Shown here piece by piece: positions 1 to 12,943 of a stretch of 64,000 nucleotides of DNA (position 1 is the first letter of the stretch; each line of letters opens with the position of its first letter). Both the position numbers and the translations under genes were made by a program. Source of the DNA: Paraburkholderia ferrariae NBRC 106233. GTDB lineage: Bacteria > Pseudomonadota > Gammaproteobacteria > Burkholderiales > Burkholderiaceae. The stretch spans positions 1-64,000 of the forward strand of contig NZ_BAYB01000004.1 in assembly GCF_000685035.1 (NCBI RefSeq). Direction: 5' to 3'. The notes beneath the pieces are model-generated. The model was not told the origin of the DNA and did no database searches. It was given only the letters and a program-made list of their open reading frames with translations.

Positions 1-32
1 CCCGTAAGGCCGCCTCGATCCAGGGAGGGCGG

Positions 33-2663
33 ATGCGGGCCGTATGGGGTGGATTTGCGCTGGGCATTTTCTGGCTGCAGCAACAGGTGGCGCTGCCGGG
101 CTGGCGAGGCTGGCTTGCACTGGCGTTGACGCTGGCCGGTGCCGGTGCGTGGGCCGTGTGCATGCTTGCGCGCAGCGAGGTCGACGACGGCGCTCCGGCG
201 CCGGGCGATGCGCAGACGCTGGATGCGGCGTTTCGTGCCGCACGGCGCCTGAGCGGCTGGCTGGCCGTGTGGCTCGCGGCCGGATGCGTGGGCTTTGGCT
301 ACGCGGCGTGGCGCGCGGACCTGCGCCTCGCCGAAGCGCTGCCTTTCGACTGGCAGGCGCGCGATATCGAAGTGACCGGCTATGTGGCCGGCTTGCCGGC
401 CCTGAGCACGGCGAACCCGAACAGTGCGCGCTTTCTCTTCGCCGTCCAGTCGTGGGGGAAGCCGGGTACCGCCGCCTCACTTCCGCGCATCGTCCAGCTC
501 GACTGGGTCGTGCGAGGTGCGCCGCTGCCGCCACTCGTCCCCGGTGCGCGCTGGCGCTTGCCGGTGCGACTCAAACGCCCGCACGGCGAGGGCAACTTCG
601 GCCTTCGCAACGCGGGGGTTTCGTTGCTCGAACGCGGCGTCCGCGCGACGGGCTATGTCAGCGACGCCGGGCGTGCACGACGCCTTCCCGGCGACGAGGG
701 TGGCCCCGGTGTACTGATCGAGCGCTGGCGCGCGCGGCTTCATGCACGGATCGATACGGTTCTTGCCGGGGCGCCGCATCGCGGCATTGTGGTTGCGCTC
801 GCAACCGGCGCGCAGGACGCAGTCAGCGACGACGACTGGCGTCTCATGCGCAGTACCGGCACGAGCCATCTGGTCGCCATCTCGGGGCTGCATCTCGCGT
901 TCGTCGCGGGGCTCGCGGGCTGGGCGGCGGGCGCGCTCTGGCGGCGCATGCGCTGGCGCGGCGTGGAAGCGCCGCTCATCCTTCCCGCCCAAAAGGTGGC
1001 CGTGGCCGGTGCGTTCTGCGCGGCCGCCGCCTATGCCGCGCTGGCGGGGTTCAACGTGCCCGTGCAGCGCGCACTCTGGATGCTTGCGGTCGCAGCGCTC
1101 GCGCTCCTGAGCGGGCGCCATGTGGCGCGCTCGCAGGTGCTGGCGTGGGCGCTCGGCCTCGTGCTGATCCGCGACCCGTGGGCGGTGACGGCAGCGGGAT
1201 TCTGGCTCTCGTTCTGTGCGGTCGCCGCCATTCTCTTTGCAGCATCCGGCGTGCCGGCAACGCGCGGTCCGGACCGCGCCGGCGCCGGGCGTGATCCGGG
1301 CGATCCGGGCGATCGGTTCGATCCGATGAGCGATACTGCGCGGACATTGGGCTTCAAACGACGTTTCCTCGCATATATCCGCGATATTGCCCGCCGCGCC
1401 GTCTCCAGGTTTGCCGACGGCGCTCGCGTGCAATGGGCGGTGACGGTAGCACTCGCACCGCTCACGGCGCTCTGGTTCGCGCAGATTCCGCTGATCGGCC
1501 CGCTTGCGAACGCCGTGGCCATTCCGTTCGTGAGCATGCTGATCGCACCCACGGTGCTGGTGGGCGTTGCGCTGCCCGCGCCACTCGATGCGTACGCGCT
1601 GCACCTCGCGCATGCCATGCTCGATCGCCTGGCGGCAGTGCTCGCCGGGTTCTCGGGCTTGCCCTGGGCCATGCTGCGCCTGCCGCAACCGGATGGCTGG
1701 GCGCTCGCCTGTGCCGCGCTGGGCGTGGCCTGGTGTCTTGCGCCGCGCGGCTGGCCCTTGCGCTGGCTCGCGCCGTTCATGTGGCTGCCGCTCCTCGTGC
1801 CCGCACCCACGGGGCCGCCGGCCGGCACCTTTCGCCTCACCGCGCTCGATATCGGGCAGGGCACCTCCGTGCTCGTGGAAACCGCGCGCCACGCACTGCT
1901 GTTCGATACCGGTCCGGGGCCCGAATCGACCCACGCGGGCGAGCGCATCGTGGTGCCGTATCTGGAGGCGCACGGCGTGCTGCGGCTCGACACCGTGATG
2001 GTGAGCCACGACGATTCCGACCACTCGGGCGGCGCGCCGGCCGTGCTGGACGCCATCGGCGTGGGTCATTTCGTGGCCGGGATCATGCCTGCCCATCCGC
2101 TCTGGGCGCACGCGCGCCGAGCCGGGGCGCAGACGCTCCAGTGCGCCGCGGGCCAACGCTGGCGCTGGGACGGGATCGATTTCGAAGTGCTGTGGCCGAA
2201 CCCCGGGCCGCTCGTCGGCAAGCCGAACGCGCATTGCTGCGTGCTGCGCGTTTCGACGGCGGCGCGAGGGCCTTCCGGTGCCGCCACGGCCGCGCTGCTC
2301 GCCGCCGACATCGAGGCGCCCGAGGAGCGCACGCTCGTGGCCCGCTCGCGCGCCGAGGGCGCGGCCCGCATCGATCTGCGCGCCGATGTGCTGGTCGTGC
2401 CGCACCACGGCAGCCGCACCTCCTCGACTGAACCGTTCCTCGACTCTGTCGGGCCGCGCGTGGCGATATTTCAGGTAGGCTTCCTGAATCGCTTCCACCA
2501 TCCCAATCCGGGCGTGTTCGCGCGCTACGCCGCTCGCCACATCGTCCTCGCCCGCAGCGACGCAAACGGAGCCGTGCGCATCGAGGCGAGCCCCGGCGGC
2601 CTCGCTGTCGAACGCTACGGCGACACGCAACGGCGCTACTGGATGGACGCAGCCGATGAATGA
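33..2663 (+). CDS. comEC: ComEC/Rec2-type DNA uptake channel protein
   Basis: This 876-residue inner-membrane protein is the channel that passes single-stranded DNA into the cytoplasm during natural transformation. The layout is that of full-length ComEC: membrane segments at the N-terminus with a soluble DUF4131-like region at about 70-220, then the competence domain opening near residue 255 with SGLHLAFVAG, several more membrane segments, and a metallo-beta-lactamase-like domain from about residue 600 (ALDIGQG, SHDDSDHSGG, VVPHHGS). The zinc-ligand motifs look intact. The ATG at 33 has GGGAGG a few bases upstream. A loop near residues 415-440 is a short Gly-Asp-Pro repeat and is probably a linker. 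A ComEC gene alone does not prove that the strain is transformable. Confidence 0.95.
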   Translation: MRAVWGGFALGIFWLQQQVALPGWRGWLALALTLAGAGAWAVCMLARSEVDDGAPAPGDAQTLDAAFRAARRLSGWLAVWLAAGCVGFGYAAWRADLRLAEALPFDWQARDIEVTGYVAGLPALSTANPNSARFLFAVQSWGKPGTAASLPRIVQLDWVVRGAPLPPLVPGARWRLPVRLKRPHGEGNFGLRNAGVSLLERGVRATGYVSDAGRARRLPGDEGGPGVLIERWRARLHARIDTVLAGAPHRGIVVALATGAQDAVSDDDWRLMRSTGTSHLVAISGLHLAFVAGLAGWAAGALWRRMRWRGVEAPLILPAQKVAVAGAFCAAAAYAALAGFNVPVQRALWMLAVAALALLSGRHVARSQVLAWALGLVLIRDPWAVTAAGFWLSFCAVAAILFAASGVPATRGPDRAGAGRDPGDPGDRFDPMSDTARTLGFKRRFLAYIRDIARRAVSRFADGARVQWAVTVALAPLTALWFAQIPLIGPLANAVAIPFVSMLIAPTVLVGVALPAPLDAYALHLAHAMLDRLAAVLAGFSGLPWAMLRLPQPDGWALACAALGVAWCLAPRGWPLRWLAPFMWLPLLVPAPTGPPAGTFRLTALDIGQGTSVLVETARHALLFDTGPGPESTHAGERIVVPYLEAHGVLRLDTVMVSHDDSDHSGGAPAVLDAIGVGHFVAGIMPAHPLWAHARRAGAQTLQCAAGQRWRWDGIDFEVLWPNPGPLVGKPNAHCCVLRVSTAARGPSGAATAALLAADIEAPEERTLVARSRAEGAARIDLRADVLVVPHHGSRTSSTEPFLDSVGPRVAIFQVGFLNRFHHPNPGVFARYAARHIVLARSDANGAVRIEASPGGLAVERYGDTQRRYWMDAADE

Positions 2664-2774
2664 CACCGCCGGACGCGGCACCTGGCCGTGCCCCCCCCGG
2701 CCGTGCCCCCACCGGACGCACGGTGCCCGCGCGCCAGCCACAGAGTGCATAACGAATACGGAGACAACAGGCCT

Positions 2775-3578
2775 TTGAAGAACGTCATCCATTTTTCCCA
2801 CGCCAACGGCTTTCCCGCCTCGACGTACCGGACGCTCTTCGCCGAACTGGGCGACAGCTACGAGCTGCGCTACGTCGAGCGCTTCGGTCACGACACGCGC
2901 TTTCCGGTCACGCGGGACTGGCCGCATCTCGTCGATCAGTTGCTGGAGGATATCGGCCGCGGCTACGAGCACCCGGTGTGGCTCGTCGGCCATTCGCTCG
3001 GCGGCTATCTCTCGCTGATGGCGGCGCTGAAAAAGCCGCAGTGGGTACGCGGCGTGGTGATGCTCGACTCGCCGGTGATCGCGGGCTGGCGCAGCAGCAT
3101 GCTGATGATGTCGCAATGGGCCGGGCTCGACGAGCATCTCTCGCCGGCGGCCGCCACGCGCACGCGCCGCACCTCGTGGGCGAACCGCGACGAGGCGTGG
3201 CGGCATTTCCACTCGAAGCCCGCCTTCGCGCGCTGGGACGAGCGGGTGTTGTCCGACTACATCGACTTCGGCATTCCTCAGACCTCGGCCGACGGCACGC
3301 GCACGCTCGCCTTCGACCGCCGCACCGAGTACCTCATCTACCGCACGCTGCCGCATACGCTCGGCACGCGGCTCGTGCACGGCTCGCCGGTGCCGGTCAG
3401 CTTCGTTGCCGGCACGAAGTCGAAGGAGATCCGCCAGGTGGGGCTGGGCGCCACGCAGCGCATTGCCGGCGAGCGCTTCGAGTGGATCGAGGGCAGCCAT
3501 CTCTATCCGATGGAGCGGCCCATCGAAACGGCCCGCGCGGTCCAGCGTCTCCTTTACGCCATGGACAACGGCGGTTGA
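2775..3578 (+). CDS. alpha/beta hydrolase
   Basis: Cytoplasmic alpha/beta-hydrolase-fold protein of about 267 residues; the substrate cannot be told from the sequence. The N-terminus shows the HANGFPASTY oxyanion region, the nucleophile elbow is GHSLGG, and a catalytic-type His is in EGSHLYPMERP near the end. The start is uncertain: the open frame reaches back to 2688, but the first 29 codons are proline-rich and unlike the family. A TTG at 2775, preceded by GGAGA, directly opens the recognisable fold; a GTG at 2745 is the alternative. The gene lies 112 bases after comEC and may be co-transcribed with it. Confidence 0.85.
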   Translation: MKNVIHFSHANGFPASTYRTLFAELGDSYELRYVERFGHDTRFPVTRDWPHLVDQLLEDIGRGYEHPVWLVGHSLGGYLSLMAALKKPQWVRGVVMLDSPVIAGWRSSMLMMSQWAGLDEHLSPAAATRTRRTSWANRDEAWRHFHSKPAFARWDERVLSDYIDFGIPQTSADGTRTLAFDRRTEYLIYRTLPHTLGTRLVHGSPVPVSFVAGTKSKEIRQVGLGATQRIAGERFEWIEGSHLYPMERPIETARAVQRLLYAMDNGG

Positions 3579-3700
3579 GCGGGAGGGGGCGGCGCGGTGC
3601 TGTCGGCGCCGGGCCCAGGCCCCGGTTTCAACCCCGGAACCGGTCCGGCAGTGGGCAGCGATACCGCCGTCGTTCGACCCGCATGCAGCTCGCGCAAAAA

Positions 3701-7916
<4,216 letters not shown>

Positions 7917-7968
7917 AACCAGGCAGACGTCGGCAACAGCCTTGCTGACCCTCTTCGATTCCGTTCTC

Positions 7969-7997
7969 CGCCGCCCTGCGTTTAGCGCAGGGCGGCG
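7969..7997 (+). terminator. hairpin between eno and ftsB
   Basis: Perfect 12-bp stem (CGCCGCCCTGCG / CGCAGGGCGGCG) around TTTAG, followed by TGTATTTAT. The tail is a poor U-tract, so partial read-through into ftsB is likely. Confidence 0.55.
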
Positions 7998-8018
7998 TGT
8001 ATTTATCCGGCACCTTTC

Positions 8019-8444
8019 ATGCGGCTTGTCACTGTCGTTTTGATCATTCTGCTGGCGCTGATCCAGTATCCGCTCTGGTGGGGCCACGGCGGATGGTTGC
8101 GCGTGCACGAACTGCAAGGGCAGCTCGCCACGCAGCTCAAGCAGAACGACGACGAAAAAACGCGCAACGAGCGTATCGCGGGCGAAGTGCAGGATTTGCA
8201 GAACGGCACGGCCGCCGTCGAAGAGCGGGCGCGCTACGAGATGGGCATGGTCAAGGACGGCGAAGTGTTCGTGCAGTTCGTCTCGCCGAACCAGCCGCTG
8301 CCGGCGCCGGTGGGGTCGTCGAATACGTCTACGCGCGGCGTGATGTCGGATGCGCCTGTGAAGGTCGTGCCGAATCCGGTGTCGCGGGTGCCTGAGAGGA
8401 AGAAGGGGCACGCCGCGAAGGATGGGAAGAAGACGGCGGGATGA
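8019..8444 (+). CDS. ftsB: cell division protein FtsB
   Basis: Small bitopic inner-membrane protein of the FtsQLB divisome complex. It has a short cytoplasmic N-terminus, one membrane segment at about residues 3-20, and a periplasmic coiled coil at about 28-65 with the conserved [13 protein letters not shown] and [17 protein letters not shown] blocks. At 141 residues it is longer than the E. coli protein because of a proline- and lysine-rich tail. The position right after eno is the usual one. Part of its coding sequence recurs in degenerate form downstream (8545-8589). Confidence 0.95.
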   Translation: MRLVTVVLIILLALIQYPLWWGHGGWLRVHELQGQLATQLKQNDDEKTRNERIAGEVQDLQNGTAAVEERARYEMGMVKDGEVFVQFVSPNQPLPAPVGSSNTSTRGVMSDAPVKVVPNPVSRVPERKKGHAAKDGKKTAG

Positions 8445-8462
8445 GATCCTGGGGATCGCAAC

Positions 8463-8494
8463 AAAAAAGCGCGGCACATGCCGCGCTTTTTTTT
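8463..8494 (+). terminator. intrinsic terminator after ftsB
   Basis: AGCGCGGCA / TGCCGCGCT stem with a CA loop, flanked by six A and followed by eight T. The symmetry lets it act in both directions. Confidence 0.9.
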
Positions 8495-8544
8495 CGACGC
8501 TCGCCTGGTTTGGGAGATCTGCTCAAGCTTCGAAGATAGGCATG

Positions 8545-8589
8545 GTCATGGTTAAGGACGGCGAGGTGTTCGGACAGTTCGACTCATCC
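8545..8589 (+). pseudogene. degenerate partial copy of ftsB
   Basis: About 45 bases here match the ftsB segment at about 8245-8289 at most positions and in the same orientation. The implied peptides agree: [11 protein letters not shown] here against [11 protein letters not shown] in FtsB. The copy has an extra CATGGT at its left end and decays to the right. It lies past the ftsB terminator and has no start or ribosome binding site of its own, so it is read as a remnant of a tandem duplication, not a gene. Confidence 0.6.
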
Positions 8590-8611
8590 AGCCACACGAG
8601 AAAGCAGCCTC

Positions 8612-8998
8612 CTACCAGCCCCAACCCCACCCGGGACCATAGCCGATACCCGTTCCCCATCCATGGCCCCAGCCGCCGCTGTAGTAGCTGCCGTACACGG
8701 TAACGGGCGGCGCGTAATAGCGCGACCACGCTTCGGCCGCTGCCTCGGCGGCTATGGCGCGGTCCTGGTCGGCCATCACCTGGCGGTCGATGGCGTCGTA
8801 GCGTGCGCGTTCTTCGGGGGTGAGCGGCTGTGCGCCGGTCGAAACGCCCGACTGGTCCGTGGGCAGGCGGCTATAGATCGGCGACGGCCCCGGCGGTTCC
8901 AGCGTGCAGCCGCTCGTGAGCGCGATGCCCGCGCTGAGCGTGGCCAGCACGGCCACCGCCGTGACGCGCGGCCCCGTGAAGCCCGTATTTTTCTTCAT
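8612..8998 (-). CDS. predicted lipoprotein, Gly/Tyr/Trp-rich tail
   Basis: 128-residue hypothetical protein. A basic N-terminus (MKKN), a hydrophobic stretch and the lipobox LTSGC (Cys31) mark it as a secreted lipoprotein. The middle contains EERARYDAIDRQVMADQDRA and is probably helical; the last 25 residues are mostly Gly, Tyr and Trp (YYSGGWGHGWG). The start has GAAGGGAGAG directly upstream. No specific family was recognised. Whether it sits in the inner or outer membrane cannot be settled; residue +2 is Thr, which favours outer-membrane sorting by the usual rule. Confidence 0.75.
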   Translation of the reverse strand: MKKNTGFTGPRVTAVAVLATLSAGIALTSGCTLEPPGPSPIYSRLPTDQSGVSTGAQPLTPEERARYDAIDRQVMADQDRAIAAEAAAEAWSRYYAPPVTVYGSYYSGGWGHGWGTGIGYGPGWGWGW

Positions 8999-9053
8999 GC
9001 TTCTCTCCCTTCGGTCGTACGCCTAAGCAACTGCGAGCCGGACCGCGCGGCGT

Positions 9054-10016
9054 TCAGTGCCGCCGGTCCGCCGCGGGGGCGACTCCTTCTGAGAGCCCCG
9101 GCGCGCTAAAAAGTTGCGCCACGTCTACGGGGTCGAACTCATAGCGCTGGTTGCAATAGTCGCAATGAATCTCGACGTGGCCGCGCTCTTCCAGCACGCC
9201 GTCGATTTCCTCGCGGCCCAGCATCTTCAGCATCGCGCCCACCTTGCCGCGCGAGCAGGTGCACTGGAAGCGCGTCTGCACGGGCTCGAAGTGCCGCACG
9301 TTCTCCTGCCAGAAGAGGCGGCGGAACAGCGTTTCCGATTCCTGTTCGAGCAGTTCTTCCCGCGATAACGTGCCGCCGAGCGTGCACACGCGTCCCCACG
9401 TGTCCGTATCGAGTTCGTTCGCGTGCGGCACGATGCCGCCGTCGCCCGGCAGCTTCTGCAGCAGCATGCCCACCGCGCGCTCGCCATTGGCGGCGAGCCA
9501 CAGGCGCGTATCGAGCTGCTCCGAGTGGTGCATGTAATGCTCCAGCACCTCGGCGATCGAAGCGAGCGGGCCGTCTTCGCCGTTCAGCGGCACGATGCCC
9601 TGGTAGGGTTGCTGGCCGGGCTGCCTGGTGGCCGGGTCCAGCGTGATCACGCAGCGGCCCTTGCCGTTCGGGTTGATGAGCCCGGCGAACGTGGTGTCGG
9701 CGGGCAGGGCCTCGGCCGCTTCGGGCGTGAGGCCATCGGCGAGCCGCGCGGTGGCGCGCATCGAGAGATCCGAGCCGCACTGCACGACCAGCATGCGCAC
9801 CGGACCGTCGCCGAAGATCTGCATGATCAGCGTGCCGTCGAACTTGAGGTTTGCCGAAAGCAGCGCGCACGCGGCCATCATTTCGCCGAGCACCGTTTGC
9901 ACCGGCGCCGGATAGCGGCGCCGCGCGAGCACCTCTTGCCACGTGTTGCGTAGCGAGACGATTTCGCCACGCACCGGCGCGGCGCTGAACATGAATTTCT
10001 GCAACTGGTCGTTCAC
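9054..10016 (-). CDS. hslO: redox-regulated chaperone Hsp33
   Basis: Cytoplasmic holdase chaperone switched on by oxidation of a zinc-bound cysteine centre. The 320-residue protein shows the N-terminal folding domain and the C-terminal redox switch with the expected CxC (CTCSRGK) and CxxC (CDYCNQ) pairs about 30 residues apart. The start is a GTG at 10016 (NDQLQKFMFS follows), preceded by GAAGGAAAAG; the longer open frame upstream is not conserved sequence. It is followed at some distance by the lipoprotein gene on the same strand. Confidence 0.95.
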   Translation of the reverse strand: MNDQLQKFMFSAAPVRGEIVSLRNTWQEVLARRRYPAPVQTVLGEMMAACALLSANLKFDGTLIMQIFGDGPVRMLVVQCGSDLSMRATARLADGLTPEAAEALPADTTFAGLINPNGKGRCVITLDPATRQPGQQPYQGIVPLNGEDGPLASIAEVLEHYMHHSEQLDTRLWLAANGERAVGMLLQKLPGDGGIVPHANELDTDTWGRVCTLGGTLSREELLEQESETLFRRLFWQENVRHFEPVQTRFQCTCSRGKVGAMLKMLGREEIDGVLEERGHVEIHCDYCNQRYEFDPVDVAQLFSAPGLSEGVAPAADRRH

Positions 10017-10078
10017 AATCTTTTCCTTCGTTTCGAATCGCGCGGCGTGGTCCGGGTGGCGGGCGGGCCTATGAGGTC

Positions 10079-10603
10079 CTAGCCGATCCGCACGAGTTGC
10101 GCCTTGAAATACGCGCACCGCTCCGCATACACGTCGGCGTTGCGCTTGAGGCCTGCGATGTCGGCCTCGGTGAGTTCGCGCACCACTTTCGCTGGTGCGC
10201 CGAGAATGAGCGAGTTGTCGGGGAACACCTTGCCTTCGGTGACCACGGCTCCCGCGCCAACCAGACAGTTGCGGCCGATTACCGCACCATTCAAGACCAC
10301 GGCCTGAATGCCGATCAGCGCGCCTTCCTTCACCGTGCAGCCGTGCAGCATCGCCTGATGGCCGATCGTCACGCTGGCTTCGATCGTGAGGGGGTAGCCG
10401 GGGTCCGTGTGCAGTACCGCGCCTTCCTGGACATTGCTGCGTGCGCCGATCGAGATCGGCTCGTTGTCGCCGCGCAGCGTCGCGCCGAACCAGACACTCG
10501 AGTCTTCGGCGAGCGTGACGTTGCCGACGATGGTTGCGTTATCCGCGACGAACACGCTTTCGTGAATGTTGGGTGCGGCTTCGCCAAGTTTGTAGATGGC
10601 CAC
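10079..10603 (-). CDS. gamma-carbonic-anhydrase-like hexapeptide protein
   Basis: 174-residue left-handed beta-helix protein of the YrdA/PaaY/gamma-carbonic-anhydrase group. Repeated hexapeptides of the type ADNATIVGNVTL and NCLVGAGAVVTEG run through it, and His residues in VLHTDPGYP and IGHQAMLHG are placed as in the zinc site of the family. Catalytic activity is not assured, as many members are inactive. The start is a GTG at 10603 with GAGGAGA upstream, which opens the conserved AIYKLGEAAPNI; the open frame continues far upstream without meaning. It lies 62 bases before hslO and is probably co-transcribed. Confidence 0.9.
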   Translation of the reverse strand: MAIYKLGEAAPNIHESVFVADNATIVGNVTLAEDSSVWFGATLRGDNEPISIGARSNVQEGAVLHTDPGYPLTIEASVTIGHQAMLHGCTVKEGALIGIQAVVLNGAVIGRNCLVGAGAVVTEGKVFPDNSLILGAPAKVVRELTEADIAGLKRNADVYAERCAYFKAQLVRIG

Positions 10604-10729
10604 GGTGCTGCGTCTCCTCGGTGATGTGGGGCGTCTGCGGCGCCGCGGCGGGCATGGCCCTGCGGCGCGGGACAGGTGAATCGCGTATTGTAAACGGTTG
10701 CGCGCGGGCTGCCTGGTGGGCCAGGCCAC

Positions 10730-10779
10730 GCAGTGCGTCCGCGCAGTGGGTCCGTGCAGTGGGTCCGCGCAGTGCGTCC
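10730..10779 (+). repeat. 13-base tandem repeat, four copies
   Basis: GCAGTGCGTCCGC, GCAGTGGGTCCGT, GCAGTGGGTCCGC and a truncated GCAGTGCGTCC follow one another. The array lies in the divergent space between the carbonic-anhydrase-like gene and the DUF455 gene, about 80 bases before the latter's start. Confidence 0.85.
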
Positions 10780-10858
10780 TTTCTGCACCCAGGTTGGGTT
10801 CCCAGCGAGCCCTGCGCCGACTTTCGTCCCTGTTTTCCGTTTTTTGCCGCTTTTTCCG

Positions 10859-11779
10859 ATGAATTCCGTTGTTCCCAACCCTGCCGCGGCGGTTGCCGGT
10901 ACGGACAGTCCGCCCCAAAACTGGCGCATTGCCGCCCTCGACGCGCTGCGCGAGCGCGATCCCGTCGCCAAGGTTGAGGCGGTGCGCGCGCTCGACGCCC
11001 TGGTGAAGGCGCAAGGGGCACAGAGCGACGAGCGCTGGAACCCGGGGCAGCGGATCGAGGCCCCCGCGGATCTGCCGGGCCGCCCGGAGCGCCCCGAACT
11101 GGTCGAGCCGCGTCTGCTGCAACGTCGCAGCATGAGCACGCCGCAGGGCCGCGTGGTGCTGCTGCATGCTCTGGCGCACATCGAATTCAACGCGATCAAT
11201 CTCGCGCTCGACGCCGTCTGGCGTTTCGCGGACATGCCCGAAGCGTTCTACGCCGACTGGCTCACGGTCGCGGCGGAGGAGGCCTATCACTTCTCCCTGT
11301 TGCGCATGCGTCTGGCGGACTACGGCCACGTCTACGGCGACTTCCCCGCGCACAACGGCCTGTGGGAGATGTGCGAGCGCACCCGCGACGACGTCCTTGC
11401 CCGCATGGCGCTCGTGCCGCGCGTGCTGGAGGCGCGCGGACTGGACGCCTCGCCGCCCATCCGCGCGCGGCTCAAGCAGGCGGGCGACGACGAATCGGCG
11501 GCGATCCTCGACGTGATCCTGCACGACGAAGTGGGGCACGTGCGCATCGGCAACCACTGGTTCCGCTACCTGTGCGAGGCGCGCGGGCTGGATCCGCACG
11601 CGGCGTGGCTCGCGCTCGCCGGGCAGTACGACGCGCCGAAGATGCGCGGACCGTTCAACTTCGAGGCGCGCCGCTCGGCGGGCTTCGACGAGACCGAGCT
11701 TGAAACGCTGGCCGCCCAGGATGCCGAGGCGCAGGCGGCGGCCGAGGCCCGCAAGCGCCCGGGCGGCGCCCGGCAGTGA
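10859..11779 (+). CDS. DUF455 family ferritin-like protein
   Basis: 306-residue protein of the DUF455 group, which has a ferritin-like four-helix fold. Candidate di-iron ligands are in LAHIEFNAINLALDA, EEAYHF and HDEVGHVRIGNHW. The function is not known; some relatives are annotated as tRNA-modifying or rhamnosyltransferase-linked, but nothing here supports a specific reaction. The ATG at 10859 begins MNSVVPNPAA; an in-frame opening further upstream runs through the tandem repeat and is unlikely to be translated. The C-terminus ends in an alanine-rich helix. Confidence 0.85.
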   Translation: MNSVVPNPAAAVAGTDSPPQNWRIAALDALRERDPVAKVEAVRALDALVKAQGAQSDERWNPGQRIEAPADLPGRPERPELVEPRLLQRRSMSTPQGRVVLLHALAHIEFNAINLALDAVWRFADMPEAFYADWLTVAAEEAYHFSLLRMRLADYGHVYGDFPAHNGLWEMCERTRDDVLARMALVPRVLEARGLDASPPIRARLKQAGDDESAAILDVILHDEVGHVRIGNHWFRYLCEARGLDPHAAWLALAGQYDAPKMRGPFNFEARRSAGFDETELETLAAQDAEAQAAAEARKRPGGARQ

Positions 11780-11801
11780 GGGCAGCCTAAGGGCTGGCTA
11801 C

Positions 11802-11830
11802 GGGCCGACTGAGGGCCGACTGAGGGCCGC
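11802..11830 (+). repeat. 11-base tandem repeat, two and a half copies
   Basis: GGGCCGACTGA occurs twice in a row, followed by GGGCCGC. It is in the space between two genes. Confidence 0.7.
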
Positions 11831-11878
11831 CATCGCCGGTCTCGTCGGCGGCTGACTGCGTCCGACAGCGCATCCCGA

Positions 11879-11884
11879 TATAAT
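11879..11884 (+). promoter_or_regulatory. -10 box before the alpha/beta hydrolase gene at 11915
   Basis: A perfect TATAAT lies 31 bases before the ATG at 11915. No good -35 box at the right distance. Confidence 0.45.
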
Positions 11885-11914
11885 CGAACGATCATTCTTT
11901 TCTGGCGTGCGCGC

Positions 11915-12799
11915 ATGAACGTTTCCCGATCCGAATTCGTAGAGGTCAACGGCGTGCGGCTGCACGTGCGCCGCTGGGGCGCCGCCGACGCGCCCATCCT
12001 GTTCATGCTGCACGGCTGGATGGACGTGGCGGCTTCGTTCCAGTTCGTCGTCGATGCGCTGGGCGGCAACTGGCAGGTGATCGCGCCCGACATGCGCGGC
12101 TTCGGCCTGTCCGACTGGCCGGTTGCGGACCAGGGCGGCGGCAACTACTGGTTCTACGACTATCTCGCCGATCTGGACGGCCTCCTTGCGCACTACGCGC
12201 CGCAAGGCGAGGTCAATCTGGTGGGCCACAGCATGGGTGCGAACATTTCGTGTCTGTATGCGGGCGCGCGGCCCGAGCGTGTGCGCCGCGTGGTCGATCT
12301 CGAAGGCTTCGGCATGCCCGCGCCGCCGGTCGCGCAGGCGCCGCGGCGCCTGCGCGCCTGGCTCGACGAATTGCGCGATCCGCCCGCGCTGCGCCGCTAT
12401 GCGACGCTCGACGACGTGGCGGCACGGCTCGTGAAGACGAACCCGCGCCTCGCGGCGGGGCGCGCGCGCTTTCTCGCGCAGCACTGGTCGAAGCCGGATG
12501 GGGAGGGCGGCTACAGGCTGCTCGCCGATGCCGCACACAAGATGCGCAGCCCGCTCCTCTACCGGATCGACGAAGTCATGGCGATCTGGTCGCAGGTGCG
12601 CGCGAAGGTGCTGCACGTGGAGGCCGCAGGCTCGGAGACGCTCGCGCGGCTCGCGGGCGAAGTGCCGATCGGCGAATTCAAGTCGCGCTTTTCGGCCTTT
12701 CCCGACTGGCGCGAGCGCGTGATCGACGACGCGGGGCACATGATCCATCACGACCAGCCGGAAGTCGTCGCGCAACTGATCGAGGCGTTCTGCTCGTAG
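11915..12799 (+). CDS. alpha/beta hydrolase
   Basis: 294-residue alpha/beta-hydrolase-fold protein with the complete triad signature: HGWMD oxyanion loop near residue 31, nucleophile in GHSMGAN, and catalytic His in DAGHMIHHDQPE at the C-terminus. A cap region separates strand 6 and helix D. Similar proteins are annotated as esterases, lipases or epoxide-hydrolase-like enzymes; the substrate cannot be deduced. The gene stands alone after a TATAAT box. Confidence 0.9.
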   Translation: MNVSRSEFVEVNGVRLHVRRWGAADAPILFMLHGWMDVAASFQFVVDALGGNWQVIAPDMRGFGLSDWPVADQGGGNYWFYDYLADLDGLLAHYAPQGEVNLVGHSMGANISCLYAGARPERVRRVVDLEGFGMPAPPVAQAPRRLRAWLDELRDPPALRRYATLDDVAARLVKTNPRLAAGRARFLAQHWSKPDGEGGYRLLADAAHKMRSPLLYRIDEVMAIWSQVRAKVLHVEAAGSETLARLAGEVPIGEFKSRFSAFPDWRERVIDDAGHMIHHDQPEVVAQLIEAFCS

Positions 12800-12943
12800 C
12801 GCTCTTCGTGTTCCGGCCCGGGTTTGTGCGCATAACGTCGGCATCCCCCCGCATGACGTCGCCGGGTAGCCTGCCAGGGGGCGGCGCCCGGACGGCCACA
12901 CCGCATTGCAGTAAAATAAAGGCTGGTTCTTGACTGGATAGCG

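Noticed and set aside
8422..8703. 93-residue plus-strand frame over the ftsB remnant
   Set aside because: It starts inside ftsB and runs through a strong terminator. Only the short ftsB-like part is meaningful.
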